Shown here: piece after piece, positions 26,501 to 38,500 of the stretch
Numbering within the stretch: position 1 is the stretch's first letter
How the letters are laid out: each line of letters begins with the position of its first letter
From: Siphlonurus alternatus
Taxonomy: Eukaryota; Arthropoda; Insecta; Ephemeroptera; Siphlonuridae
Reading direction: 5' to 3'
Assembly (NCBI GenBank): GCA_949825025.1
Contig: OX463787.1
Location: 16,117,707 to 16,181,706, forward strand
Length of the DNA stretch: 64,000 bases
Program-made: the position numbers and the translations under genes
Notes under the pieces: model-generated
The model's database searches: none
Told to the model about the DNA's origin: nothing
The model's input: the letters and a program-made list of their open reading frames with translations, nothing else

Positions 26501-26599
26501 ATCATTATAAGAGGACCGTGAGAGTTTTTTAAATTTTTTAAAACCCTCTTAACACGCTCATCATTGGTGGTGTAAAACCTAGTGATGTAATTTAGTCAT
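23523..26599. other. Gene-free stretch
   Basis: No exon or known repeat recognised. Two longer ORFs (24212..24544 plus, 24609..24947 minus) are rich in Tyr, Ile, Phe and Cys, lack any motif I know, and are most likely chance. Confidence 0.4.
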
Positions 26600-26603
26600 T
26601 TAA

Positions 26604-27038
26604 GGGTAGCATCGGTAGTTGGCAACACTGACGTATCTTCACCATGTTAATTTTTCAACCCCGTTCCTTAGAGGTATTTTTATGCTAGAGCTGAATGTAC
26701 AGTAGTATCAAGATAATTAGTAGCCCAAGTGCACAACTTGGCTTAGTAAAACCTGATTTAAAGAAAAGTAGTTTTTAAATATTAAAATATATATATATAT
26801 ATATATATATACAGTATATATATATATACATGTAAATTTAAGAAAAATATTAAAAAATATATTCTTTAAATTAGGTTTTACTAACTTGTAAGCCAAGTTT
26901 TGCATTTGGGCTACTAATTATCTTAATACTACAATCATAACTTAGCTCTATTATAGCATAAAAATTACTCTGAGGAGAGGGGTTGAAAAATTAACATGGT
27001 GAAGATACGTCAGTGTTGCCAACTACCAGTGCTACACC
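26604..27038. mobile_element. Foldback MITE, 435 bp, TTAA-flanked
   Basis: Ends GGGTAGCATCGGTAGTTGGC and GCCAACTACCAGTGCTACACC between TTAA sequences. Arms continue with CACTGACGTATCTTCACCAT; the centre is a (TA)n run at about 26787..26830. Confidence 0.9.
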
Positions 27039-27528
27039 TTAATGTCTTTTCTTATGAATGAATGTTTTCAAGAATATCCAGAGAAGAATTAATGCTCGCG
27101 CTTCTAGCAAGTCTAAGAAATTGTTGAAGATAATTACATTTATAATTAAATTATAATTAATTTATAATTAAATTATATTAATTAAACTTCCTAGATGAAA
27201 CATGTCCAAAAAAATTAAATTACCGTAATAACTTTTAATAAACTTCTCAACATTTATTTAGTTTGCTTATAAATTATAATACTTTTGTATAGCATTAATA
27301 TTATTATATAAATTATAATTCATGGCTATACATATATGTATATTAGTTTATTCTGTACGTGTTAAATTAATTTTATTCTAATTCTTACTATTTTTTAAAC
27401 GCCTGATATAATTTTTGAATAAATGGAGAAAGAGAGAGAGAGACAACGCCACAAAAGCTTGTAAAGCTAACATTTATAGCGTCTGAAAATGTAATCCCAT
27501 ATTATATATATTTTTATATTATTTATTT

Positions 27529-27751
27529 TTTTACAAGGATATACCCCTAAGGACTTACAGCTCGCGGTGGGGTAATGGGTAGGTACATGGTATATATAGG
27601 GAACGGATGGTGGCCACGGCCTGTTACGCGTCCCATGCAGCATTCTCTGAGGTGAGACTGAGGAAACCGTGGAAAACCTCAGTAAGGACGGACACCTCTA
27701 CTTTTTATCAATAGACCAAAGTGATGTCCAAAGCCTGGGGAACCACACTCA
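27529..27751 (-). repeat. SINE type I, 5'-truncated
   Basis: Tail and core only (ACGGCCTGTTACGCGTCCCA, then CTGAGGTGAGACTGAGG), ending within the GGGAACCACAC body. The 5S-like head is missing, as in LINE-driven truncation. Confidence 0.8.
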
Positions 27752-28530
27752 AAAATACACCTGAATTGAGTAAGCGAAGGAAATAAAATTATAACAGAAT
27801 CATGTCAATAAGCTTACCTATAGAGCTGTGGCCATTGTGCTATGATATATTATAGTATATAGTTGCTATTTTATTTGTTAAAACAAAGTCTAAAAAAGGT
27901 GGTGAAATAAAAAATGATGTTATATTTTATAGCATAAGTTTTGAAAGTAGAAAATATGAACTTTTTCTTCCCCATGATATTAGGAATAAATTTAAATATA
28001 AAAATGATTTACAAACTTCTTTTTAAGGCCGACATTTTTATGATATAAGTTCACTTTTTTTGCCCCGTTGTCTAAGTAGTTTACATTATTTAAAACACTC
28101 TCTGCTATAGTATATTACGCCAACTTGCGTATATTATAATGGAATTTTATAAATCTTTATGTTTACATTTTTTATTTATCTTTATAACAGACAATTTCTT
28201 GGCATAGATACAAGAATGAAACATAAAAAAATTAAGCATTAAATAATTGTTGATACTACTATAAGGAAGAAAGCTCATGGAAAAGCGAGGCAAAGGAAAA
28301 AGTGAAAATATGGAAGTATTTTTCAGACTTAAGTTGAATTTACATGAGCTTTTGTGACGTGATATGAATATTGCGCATTTCCTTTGAAATCCTATGGCAG
28401 CCATGTTTGTTGATGCTATGAATTTTCAATTCAATTAACCACACATCATGAATGTGAACATGGATTGCAAACATAAATCGAACTGCATGAAGATTGTTAA
28501 TTATGCATTCCCTTAAACTCATATAAATAG
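27752..28530. other. Gene-free AT-rich stretch
   Basis: No gene or repeat family recognised. Confidence 0.4.
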
Positions 28531-28896
28531 TACCCGGGCACTTGACGCAGTGGTATACACCTCTGATTCGTAATCGGATGGTCGTGAGTTCGATCCCAGC
28601 CATGCACCGCCAAACTTTTCACAAGTGGCGGTTGCTAAAGAACACCCACTTGTGCATCCGGGAGGTGATTGATGGCATCCTCCATCAATTGCCGACCATC
28701 CTGACTGAGGTTTCCATTTTTTCCTCAGTCACAACCAGGCAAATGCTGGGATGGATTGCTTAGGCCATGGCCGCCCCGGTTTGGAAGGGACCCACAAAAA
28801 TAGGGTCTACGAAGAGCCGGGAGGTTAAATTCAGTCACTTAATTGTGGCCATTACCCTATACTAGGGTTCAGTTGAAAAGCTAAAAAAATATATAT
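28531..28896 (+). repeat. tRNA-headed SINE, complete
   Basis: Head GGGCACTTGACGCAGTGGTA contains an A-box-like TGACGCAGTGG; GAGTTCGATCCCAGCC is the B box. The shared core (GACCATCCTGACTGAGGTTT, then GCAAATGCTGGGATGGATTG) and a tail GGGTTCAGTTGAAAAGC follow. It is not a tRNA gene: the acceptor stem does not pair. Confidence 0.88.
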
Positions 28897-29481
28897 ATAA
28901 ATAGTACAGTAATTATAGTACTGTACATGATTATCTTTTAGATCAATTATTTCAATGTTAAAACAATTAGAAAACTCTAAATTTATTTCAATTGAAGCCT
29001 GGAATGAACGCAATTAATGGTAAATTATAGTGGTTAAATCTCTTTTATTGATAATTTTCTAACACATTTTACATATCCCTCTCGTGTCGACACCAAACAT
29101 TTTCCAGACAGCCTCTCCTCACAGTCGTATGTGTGTTGACTTTCGTTTTTGTTGACTCTCAATATTTCAACATTTTCTTTAACCTTTACAAAAGTAAAAA
29201 CTTTGTCAGTCTTTGAAGGGAAGACAAATTACTCAGAAAGTTTAGACAGCAAAAAAAGACTCAAAACTACAATCTCAAATATGAAACAAAATTTTTATTA
29301 TTTATTCTCAAGAAGTGTTGAATAATGTCAACAAATTTTCAAACAAAAATAGTCAGAAAGTACAACCGCAGACAAAATATTTACACCTTGAAACAAAATG
29401 AACGTTATTTCTACATTTTCTGAAGCTGCAGATCCGAGAAAGAAAAAAATATGAAAATTTGAAACTTTCGGAGCATATATA

Positions 29482-29735
29482 GGGTAAGGTAACACGCCCA
29501 ATAATTAAAAAATAATAAATGGAAATTATGAAAAAAATTAAAAATATTCTCCTCTACATACCCTATCAGTAGCTAAAATATCAGGTATGCAAATTCGAGC
29601 TAGTTTTTAAGTTATGAATTCTAATACCTGATATATTTTAGCTACTGATAGGGTATGTAGAGGAGAACATTTTTAATTTTTTTCATAATTTTCATGTGTG
29701 GGATTTTTTTAACATTGGGCGTGTTACCTTTCCCT
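29482..29735. mobile_element. MITE family F, uninterrupted
   Basis: Foldback with ends GGGTAAGGTAACACGCCCAA and TTGGGCGTGTTACCTTTCCC; arms share AGGTATGCAAATTCGAGCTA-like and ATACCCTATCAGTAGCTAAA sequence. Empty-site reference for 9037..9713. Confidence 0.88.
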
Positions 29736-29902
29736 GAAGAAAGTATCATGTGTAATCCACTTCACCACACCCCCATAGACTGCGTCAAAATATCCAAAAA
29801 CTGATGAGTATTATTTTCTAAAACATTTTTTTTTATAAAATTGAAAATATCATACACATTATAAAAATTGACGTCACATAATTTTTTAATTAATTGATTT
29901 TC

Positions 29903-30235
29903 AATGGACAACATACATGAAATTTTTTATTGCAGAAGTGAATAGGGGGTACCAAATTATGCTACTCTGAAAATTTTCAGATTTTTTTGAGACCCAGAAC
30001 TATTTTTAAATAATTATTGAAAGTGAGGCCACGCCCCCTGGAGGCATCAATAGGCGTCCAGATCTATACCCTTTTTATTAAGGCTGCAGGGGTGCCAACT
30101 GAAATCGCAGGACTTTTCATTAATTATTTAAAAATAGTTCTGGGTCTCAAAAAAATCTGAAAAAATTCAGAGTAGCATAATTTGTTACCTTCTATTCATT
30201 TCTGCAATAATTTTTTTTCATGTATGTTGTCCATT
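29903..30235. mobile_element. MITE family B
   Basis: Ends AATGGACAACATACATGAA and TTCATGTATGTTGTCCATT; inner loop GCCACGCCCCCTGGAGGC. Confidence 0.9.
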
Positions 30236-30276
30236 GTAACAAAAATCTAATTAGCCACATGATACTATATACAATG

Positions 30277-30419
30277 GATGCGATTCACGAAGCTTTTATA
30301 GCCAGGTTTCTAACCACGTTTAGACTAACCACGTTTAACTATACCTGTTTTACGTGTTAAACTACCTTAGTTAAACGTGGTTAAGATAAACCTGGCTAAC
30401 TGCTTCGTGAATCGCACCC
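30277..30419. mobile_element. MITE family C
   Basis: Ends GGATGCGATTCACGAAGC and GCTTCGTGAATCGCACCC with central TTAACCACGTTTAACTA-type repeats, as in 6293..6448. A half-copy of the family lies at 47459..47496. Confidence 0.9.
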
Positions 30420-30423
30420 ATTA

Positions 30424-30775
30424 TGTAATATCGATCAATGTAATAAATGTCTAGTAATATAACTCGGTAATGTAAACTATAAATCATTCATTACAGTAAT
30501 TTGAATTATTATCCCTCCAAGCACCATATTACATTACAGTATAAAAAGTTTGACATGTTACGACTTGCAGTAAATTTACCCTCACCAAGTATTTATATCA
30601 AGTTCAAGCGTGAAATGAGTAAAAGAAATATTTTGGTGGTGTTTTTACGTGAAATTTGGTGTCAATTTAGCAGCTTTTTAAGTGTCAGTGAAATATTACT
30701 TTATAATAAAAATTAGAATTAAAATTACTTAGTATTTCAGGATATCAAAATTAACTTTTTTATTGTTTTACAATT
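30424..30775. repeat. Duplicated segment, copy 2
   Basis: Partner of 10272..10645, with small indels. Upstream order F, CCCATAGACTGCGT block, segment is shared over about 1.3 kb; MITEs B and C sit at different places in the two copies. Confidence 0.8.
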
Positions 30776-30799
30776 GACTTTTATTTATTTTTTATTTTT

Positions 30800-31107
30800 T
30801 TTTAATCAAACCCTATTGGGTACTTCTATTTACTAATTACATACTATATACTTTGAAACCCCGAACCTTCCGAAACCCTAACTTGAGCGTTTCGCGGGCT
30901 CTTCCGGAACGGGGGCGGCCACGGCCTTGCAAATCCATCCCGGCATTTACCTGCGGCTGAGGGAAACGTGGAAACCTCAGCCAGGATGGACGCTACAGCT
31001 TTTGTCAATGAACCGAAAGTGCAATGGTCCAAAGCCAAGGGAATCACATAGTGAAAAGCGCAACGATTTACCCCTGGGTGGGAAACGTGGCTTTTGTTGA
31101 AAAATAG
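30800..31107 (-). repeat. SINE with 5S-like head, type II, 5'-truncated
   Basis: Minus-strand body GTGCAATGGTCC... reversed, core TCCATCCTGGCTGAGGTTTC, then GGCCGTGGCCGCCCCCGTTC and the tail GGGTTTGATTAAAAAAAA. The 5S head is missing. Confidence 0.85.
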
Positions 31108-31611
31108 AATTGTTATAATATATCTACATTGTTGTCTCATTCGTGAATAAATTAATCCAAGACATGTTATTATTATTTTGTATTGAATCGGTTAGTTATT
31201 TATTATTTTAAATTAATAATAATATTTTAACTAAACATTAAATTACATTGTTTTAATAAATTTTTAGTCTTTAATACGAAAATAAGTATAAAAAGCTACA
31301 AGAAAACTTATTGTTAAACTCTCCAATTTGGAACAATATTCACTGTACGAATGTCTTTTTCTTCTTTTTATTTAAGGCTTAAAACTTTTTAGTGCTACTC
31401 CAAAAGACTCAGGATTCTACTAGCAATGTTAAAATTATCTACCCAATGTTTTAATATTTTAAGAACGTACAACGCAGGGTATGTATTTTTGATGAAGAGA
31501 GTAACTCATTTTATTTTAAATTTACTTCAAAGTTTGAGTACTTTTGTCTGAAACTCCATTTTCTACTACATAATACTCCTGTTTTTACATTTCTGTATAT
31601 GTAGCTGAATT

Positions 31612-31649
<38 letters not shown>

Positions 31650-31876
31650 TTCTGTCTGCTTACTTAACTTACAGCTTTAGTTTTTACAGCTCTAGATACT
31701 TGAACAGTGAAGCACTTTACTGTGCATGGATGCATTAGTTCAAATGAAATTTGTTCCTGTTTAATTTAATTGTGTTCACGAATCATTATAATGATTATTT
31801 ATAACATTAATTTCATTCAATATTGCAAATATAGTAACATATTCAATGGGTGAACAAAATGAGGGAAGTAAACAGT
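31108..31876. other. Gene-free stretch with (TC)n microsatellite
   Basis: No gene recognised. A CT dinucleotide run lies at about 31615..31646. Confidence 0.5.
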
Positions 31877-31879
31877 GGG

Positions 31880-32056
31880 GGGCATTCACAAAGCACTTTA
31901 GCCCCAACTTTAGCCCCAAGTTTTATCCCTGGTACTAAACATGGTGCTAAACCAGGGGCTAACCATGTCTAACTCCTAGTTTAGCACCATGTTTAGTACC
32001 AGAGGGATAAAACTTGGGGCTAAAGTTGGGGTTAAAGTGCTTTGTGAATGTCCCCC
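31880..32056. mobile_element. MITE family L (GGGGGCATTCACAAAGCAC ends)
   Basis: Near-perfect hairpin: GGCATTCACAAAGCACTTTA and CTTTAGCCCCAAGTTTTATC with their complements, and inner AAACATGGTGCTAAAC. Flanks allow an AGT duplication. The end resembles that of family C (ATTCAC-AAGCA), suggesting a common transposase type. Confidence 0.88.
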
Positions 32057-32059
32057 AGT

Positions 32060-33320
32060 GGTACTTTGTTTTATGTTTCTCCTTTGTAAAAAATTATCTT
32101 ACAAATGAATTTTTATGCGATTAAAAGGGATGTGAAAATATATTATTCAATGAACGTTAAATTTAATTTTCATTTAGATGGCTATAATACGTTGGCAATT
32201 AGTAAACAAATTATTTTGTCATTATACAAATATTTCCAAATATTTTCAAGAGTATAATATATAATTAAATAAATATTATAAATATTTAAGAATCTTTAAA
32301 TAATTAAATTTTATTGTATTTAGTAGTATTTGCTTATTTTTTTGTTTTTCAAATATTTATTTAAATTATTTGTTTTAAGTCACAATTTGTAAATCAATGT
32401 AATCAATAATATTTAATTTTAATTTTTTTTTTATAATCTTTTAACTTGAAAAAAAGGTTTCTGCTTTAAATTTTGTAACCAAGCATTTCTGGGAGTTGTA
32501 GCACACACTATATATAATTGTGAAATTAAGAAAAAAAAAATTCGTAGCAATGAAATAATATCTTATTTAAGTCATAATTATTGAAAACAGGAAGATAGTC
32601 TTTATAAGTGAAATGATTGGTACTCGCGCAATATTTGTTTTACCAAAAGTAGTTATTCATATATCAATTGAATTTTATTGTTTTACAGGTTTTACTACAA
32701 TTTCTTTCGCTAGAATTGTTGCTGTGAATTAAGCGACTAAGTTAAATTGTTTTCCAGCTTTTCTTTGCTTATTAATTTTGTTAATTTTGTTTAATCGTAC
32801 GATATTATAAATAATATTTAATAATAATTTTTTGTAAAAGTTTATTTTTATTTTTAAAACACATTAACAATTTGAATAAAGAATTGTATTTTTTAATTTA
32901 TTACAAGATAATTTAATATAAAACTATAATAACAGTTCAATATGAAGAAATACATAAAAAATTATTAGTAGTAGATAAGTAGATATAAAGAAAACTGAAT
33001 TCAGATTTCACGACGCAGAGATTTTGATAGACTTAAGGTAATGATAGAACTCCCCAATTAAATAAATATATATTTTACTTACTTTTGAAAGAAAAAAATA
33101 TTATTGAAAATTACCTTTTATTTTGTTTTTTGTTTTTCTTAATTAAAAACATCTGTTGAATCACGTATCTTAAAAATTATTTCATTTTCCTTAACCTTAT
33201 ATAAAATGAAAGAAAAAACAGGGGGGAGGGGGCTGCAACTCCACAACCCCCCGTTGAATTTAACATGGGTAATATAGGCATTTTCCCCACTCCCAATTTT
33301 GTTTTCAACATTGATATTAT
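32060..33320. other. Gene-free AT-rich stretch
   Basis: No exon or repeat family recognised except the possible poly(A) signal at 33117. Confidence 0.4.
33117..33122 (-). terminator. Possible poly(A) signal for the 13B isoform
   Basis: AATAAA on the minus strand about 400 bases past the stop of exon 13B, with a T/G-rich stretch just beyond. It is weak evidence given the base composition. Confidence 0.3.
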
Positions 33321-33324
33321 AGAA

Positions 33325-33442
33325 GGCCTGTTCGTAAACCCTGCTCGGTGTACACTTTCTACACCCGATCGACCTTATGCACTTGAACATAAGGTTGATC
33401 GGATGCAGAAAGTGTACGCCGAACAGGGTTTACGAACAGGCC
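33325..33442. mobile_element. MITE family H in the 3' flank of exon 13B
   Basis: Ends GGCCTGTTCGTAAACCCTGC and complement, 118 bp, with a different loop from the copy at 15798 (pairing ACTTTCTACACCCGATCGAC with its near-complement). It lies 82 bases past the exon 13B stop codon and would be part of that 3' UTR. Confidence 0.88.
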
Positions 33443-33524
33443 AAGAGACAGTCCCTCCTGAAATTTGGTTCTAGATCCACCACCTGAGTCAGTGCTCACC
33501 ACTTTACTGTAAAAAGTTAATAAG

Positions 33525-33707
33525 TCAGGGCTTGTTAACACTTGGCAGAGAGAGCTCCATTTCAACCTTTCTTTGCTGGCTGGGCGGCTGATACTTCTTC
33601 AGAGGATGGATGATATTGAGGAACCTCAACATTGGAAACTCCAAGGTGACCGCCATGAGAGAGCTGATCACGAATGTTGTGAAAAACAGGCCTACCTGCA
33701 TCAAGCA
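33525..33707 (-). CDS. Exon 13B: distal alternative last exon
   Basis: Intact homologue of exon 13A, with acceptor TTGTTACAG and phase 0. It encodes CLMQVGLFFTTFVISSLMAV, then TLEFPMLRFLNIIHPL. The polar tail differs from 13A because of a one-base offset near the end, and it stops at TGA (33527..33525). The open frame, kept splice site and mostly conservative changes argue for use, but a recent unused duplicate cannot be excluded. Confidence 0.8.
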   Translation of the reverse strand, partial: CLMQVGLFFTTFVISSLMAVTLEFPMLRFLNIIHPLKKYQPPSQQRKVEMELSLPSVNKP

Positions 33708-35504
33708 CTGTAACAAAATATGAGTACACAGTATAATTATATAATATTATGAAATATATTTATATTATATGAGCTTTTTCCTATATACATAGGGTTCATC
33801 TGGAATGGGGGGCTTCCACACGGCGTTGCAATCTATCCTGGTATTTGCCTGCGACTGAGGAAAATGTGGAAACCTCAGCCAGGATGGACGCTACAGATTT
33901 TGTCAATGAACTAGAAGTGCAATGGTCCAAAACCAGAGGAATCACATAGAGGAAAAGCGAAACGATTTACCACTGGGTGGTTTTTGTTAAAAATGGTCAT
34001 TCATCCATCCACCACGCTCGGCGTTGCTTGACTTTGGTGATCTGATGAGACCCAGTCAAGCGCACTGAGTCACTCCTCCCACATCAAACTGTAATTTGAT
34101 AAAACAAAGAGCTAGGGAACAATTTAAGATTGTTTATTTTTAATCAAGTATGCAATAAATATAGATAGAATTAAATTAATAGTCACTTTATTGTGAAATA
34201 TGTTGACGTTTATGACTTTACTTGAAATGGTTATTTCATAGCTGCCCTAGACTTAATATTGCAGAGAAATGTAATAAAACGCTAGTTAACAAGCCCCCCT
34301 GTGTACTGTCTCTATTTACAAGCAAACTTGCGTAGTCTAATAAACACATCGTACATCTTATTATTAATTCAAGAATGGCTACACTGCTTTATTTAGAATG
34401 TGTAAATGATAAAATAATAAATTCCATATAATATTCGTCTAGATTTCTAGTGCTCAATATTTTTAATATTTGCAAAATATTCGTTTTTTGAAGGATAGAA
34501 AAGAGAATTCTGTTCTAAATTCATCATTCATATTTCGTAACATAAGCCTTTTAAAAGTGTAAAACATGCTCCTTTTAAATTATTTAAATAAGGGCTGAAT
34601 CTTTTTTTTTTACGAAATTGTTGATTTTTCATTTTACATACACGCATGGCGACACGACAAATATATAATTCTTCAAAATTTGGATCATTTTCAATAAACT
34701 TATTCCACAATAAATTTATTTTATTGAATTTATTGCACACATAATTTTATATTCTTTTTATATATATAATTTATTCAAATATGGTAATGTGAAAAAAGAA
34801 CAAATTACATAAAAAATAAATATTTTATTTTTTCAATGATTAAATAAATAAATAATGTAATGCAATCTAATTTTTTTACATATTTTTATTGTAGTATTTT
34901 AATTTTTATATTAATCTTTATAAAATTGTCGGTATTAATTCAATTCCTACAAACTCCAATGCCAATTTAATAAAAAAATGCAACAAAAATGGATATAGAA
35001 ACCATTGTTTTTTTAAATCATTTAAATCTCTCATGATTTCTATGAAATTACATTTTAAAAAAGAAGAGTGCATTTAAACATTTTTATCTTCATATAAACG
35101 GTACTAAAGATAATTCTGAAACATAACAATAAAATAAATGACGTCATTTGGACCATAATGACAGTCTCGAATTTTAAAGGGCGAAGATTTTGCAAGGGGA
35201 ATTTGGGATGCACACACAGCAAACGTAGCAAAATATAATGACATGAACTGAAGATTACAGCAAACGTAGCAAAATATAATGACATGAACTGAAGATGACT
35301 GTCTTATTTTTTGTCTACTTTGATGATAATTTAAAGCGGAGGGGTTGGGGTCTTCTGCTCCTTCGGGAAAAGGGGGAATACTGATAACAGCATGAAATAT
35401 ACATTCAGTGCAACTATAATAATATTTTAATATACAGGGAGTTTTCATTTTGTAATAATATACTCTTATGAAATAAAAATATACGTGAGATTAGAAAACT
35501 GGAC

Positions 35505-35594
<90 letters not shown>

Positions 35595-38500
35595 AGATCT
35601 TCAGCAAAAAAGTTTTCTGCTCGTTGTTAGTAAACAAAGTATTGTTGTGTAATGTCTGTCGCGTGCAAAAGGAAAAACATGGGACAGTTGTTGATTTACA
35701 TGTTAACTTATGTAAAATGACCGTTAATTATGAAGTTGAAACGGTTGCCTAGCGCCAACAATGCATGCCATTATGTTCTTTGCTCTGGTGTCAAAATTAG
35801 GCACCACGTCGTCCCATGTTTAACAATGAAAAAGGCTTCATGCTACAGACATTATAAACAATGGTTTGTTACAACCATTGCGAGTACAAGACTTTGGTCT
35901 TCAGTAATTGGTAGATATTTTTAATAATTTGTAACGATTCTTTTCATTGGTAGAAGGCAAACCGAGACATCTACGAACATACACGACAAAACCTATATTT
36001 ACATTACATGGCGCAGTGCATTGACCGGTTCTCGTTATATCACCGAAGTGAAGCTACGTCTAGCGTGGTTAGTACTTAGATGGGTGACCGTTGTAAGAAA
36101 AAATTACGTTCCTCACTCCCTGGGGAAAATTCGTCTCTCTTTCCACCCAGTGCAGTGATGCACTTGTGTGTGGTTCCCCAGATTTTAGTCCATTGAGAAA
36201 AAATAGAGGTGTCCGTCCTGACTGAGGTTTTCCACGGTTAATTAGTCTCACCTCAGTGAATCTTGGGACGCATAACAGGCCGTGGCCACCATCCTTTCCC
36301 TACCCACTACCCCTCCGCGAACTGTAAGCTCTTAGGGGTGTATATCTTAGTATGAAAAAAAAAATCATTAAACTTGAGATAGGGATCTTTTAGATACAAT
36401 TTAATACACCGAACCATCTTGACATTACCAAAGATTAAAGATGAAACTCCCTATATGAACAAGGGCGGTGTCAGAACCTCAATTTATGCGTCGCTATTAA
36501 AGGGTTCGCTATTATATATCAAATAGCTTGGGGGTTGAGGGGGATATTGATCTGAAAGAGGGGAAGTAGAACCACGCCCCCTCTTGACGCCTACAGCTGT
36601 TTGGAGTCGTGAAGATAATATATAGATGATGCATGTATATTATATTGGGTTGAATCAACCTTAAGCCGGTTATTACACGATACAATTTTTCTTATTATTG
36701 CATACAATTTTTCCTTTCAAGAAAACTTTAACTCCATTTGTTTCTATGAAGATGAATTTTTCTTGCAAGGAAAAATTGTATGCAAAATTGTATCGTGTAA
36801 TACCGGCTTTAGATATAAAAATTGGAATTAAAAATATTTGATACAATTTTGTGTTCATATTTTGAGAAGTGAATAAAAATTTTAATTTAGTTTGATTAAT
36901 TATTTAAATTATATGTTTTAATTAATTATTATTTTAATTTTTTTTATATTTTTCCTTACATTTTCATAAGTTGGAAAAGTTTACTTGCTTACGTATTAAA
37001 AATTTTGTTACAAAAATATTTTAAACTCCCTATACACGTTGCAATACACTCCCCATGCATTGCCATGCAAGGACCTTATAAAACAGTGTAACGTAAATGT
37101 GCATGATTACTGTCATGATTATTTTGATGTCAAAATTATGACGGGAATTTCATGTTTACATTTTGGGTAGCACGGAGATGCCCGAAGCCACAAGCCCGAT
37201 GCCCGAAGATCATCGGGATGTAGGCAGAAAACCCTAAAATCCTATGCTGTGTGTGTTAACGTAACTCACAACACCTCTTTTCTCATAACAGTTTTGGTCG
37301 CCAAATATTTTTTTTCACTAGCATTGGTTCTTCTTGTTACCATTTATGAAAGAAAAATCTACGAAAAATGATATGAATCGTCAGGAAAAATTAATTTGGG
37401 AAAATTCTTATTTTCTATGCCGCTGACAATGTTTCGCCTACACAATTATGACGTCACATTGTTTTGTGACATTGTGACGCATGGTGAAAGACCCGTAATA
37501 AATTACATTTTTTTTTTAAATTTTTTAATCAAACCCTATCGGGTACTTTTATTTACTAATTACATACTACTTTAAAACCCCGAACCTTCCGAAACCCTAA
37601 CTTGAGCGTTTCGCGGGCTCTTCCGGAACGGGGGCGGCCACGGCCTTGCAAATCCATCCCGGCATTTGCCTGCGGCTGAGGGAAACGTGGAAACCTCAGC
37701 CAGGATGGACGCTACAGCTTTTGTCAATGCACCGGAAGTGCAATGGTCCAAAGCCAGGGGAACCACATAGTGGAAAAGCGCAACGATTTACCCCTGGGTG
37801 GGAAACATGGTTTTTGTTGAAAATGGTCACCCATCCAACTACTAACCACGCGCGGCGTTGCTTGACTTCGGTGATCTGACGAGACCCGGTCAAGCGCACT
37901 GCGCCACACCTCCCACTATACTCACTAAATTACATTAGTGAGTATAGAACATAATATTTACATAACTTCAATTATATAGAGCCTTAATTAATCTCTCTTA
38001 TCTATAGTCTTGAAAAGTAATAATTTGATTTAAATTTAATATAAAATTGAAGTCAATCTTACAGTTTTATTATTTGGGTAATCTTACTTGTACTATCACA
38101 AATGATAATCTAATTTTATGTATTTTTTTAAAATTATTTAATGTATAATTTTTAACATTCGAAGGTATTTTTAATACATATATTTACAATACGAAATACA
38201 AAATAACAATAATATGTATATATAACATTATAAATATAATTGATAAAAAATTAAAATATATTTTAGTTTTTTTAGCTACTTTGAATTCATTATTTTGTTT
38301 ATAGTTTTAATTTTAAGGAGCCACCTCTATAGCTTTTATTCCCTTCTCATTAATGAATCCTGTTTATGTACTTAATCTACAAAACACATAACATATTTTA
38401 AATATTAAATTATTTCAAAATTGATAAATCTTAAAAATGGGAAAATAAAAAATATTTTTTTGTACTATTAAGGGTAAGATAACACGAAACATCGATTGTT

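Noticed and set aside
28531..28605. Possible tRNA gene
   Set aside because: A and B boxes are present but the acceptor stem does not pair, and the unit continues into a SINE body with several copies.
37572..37909. Overlapping ORFs on both strands
   Set aside because: All fall in a 5S-headed SINE; similar ORFs recur in the other SINE copies.
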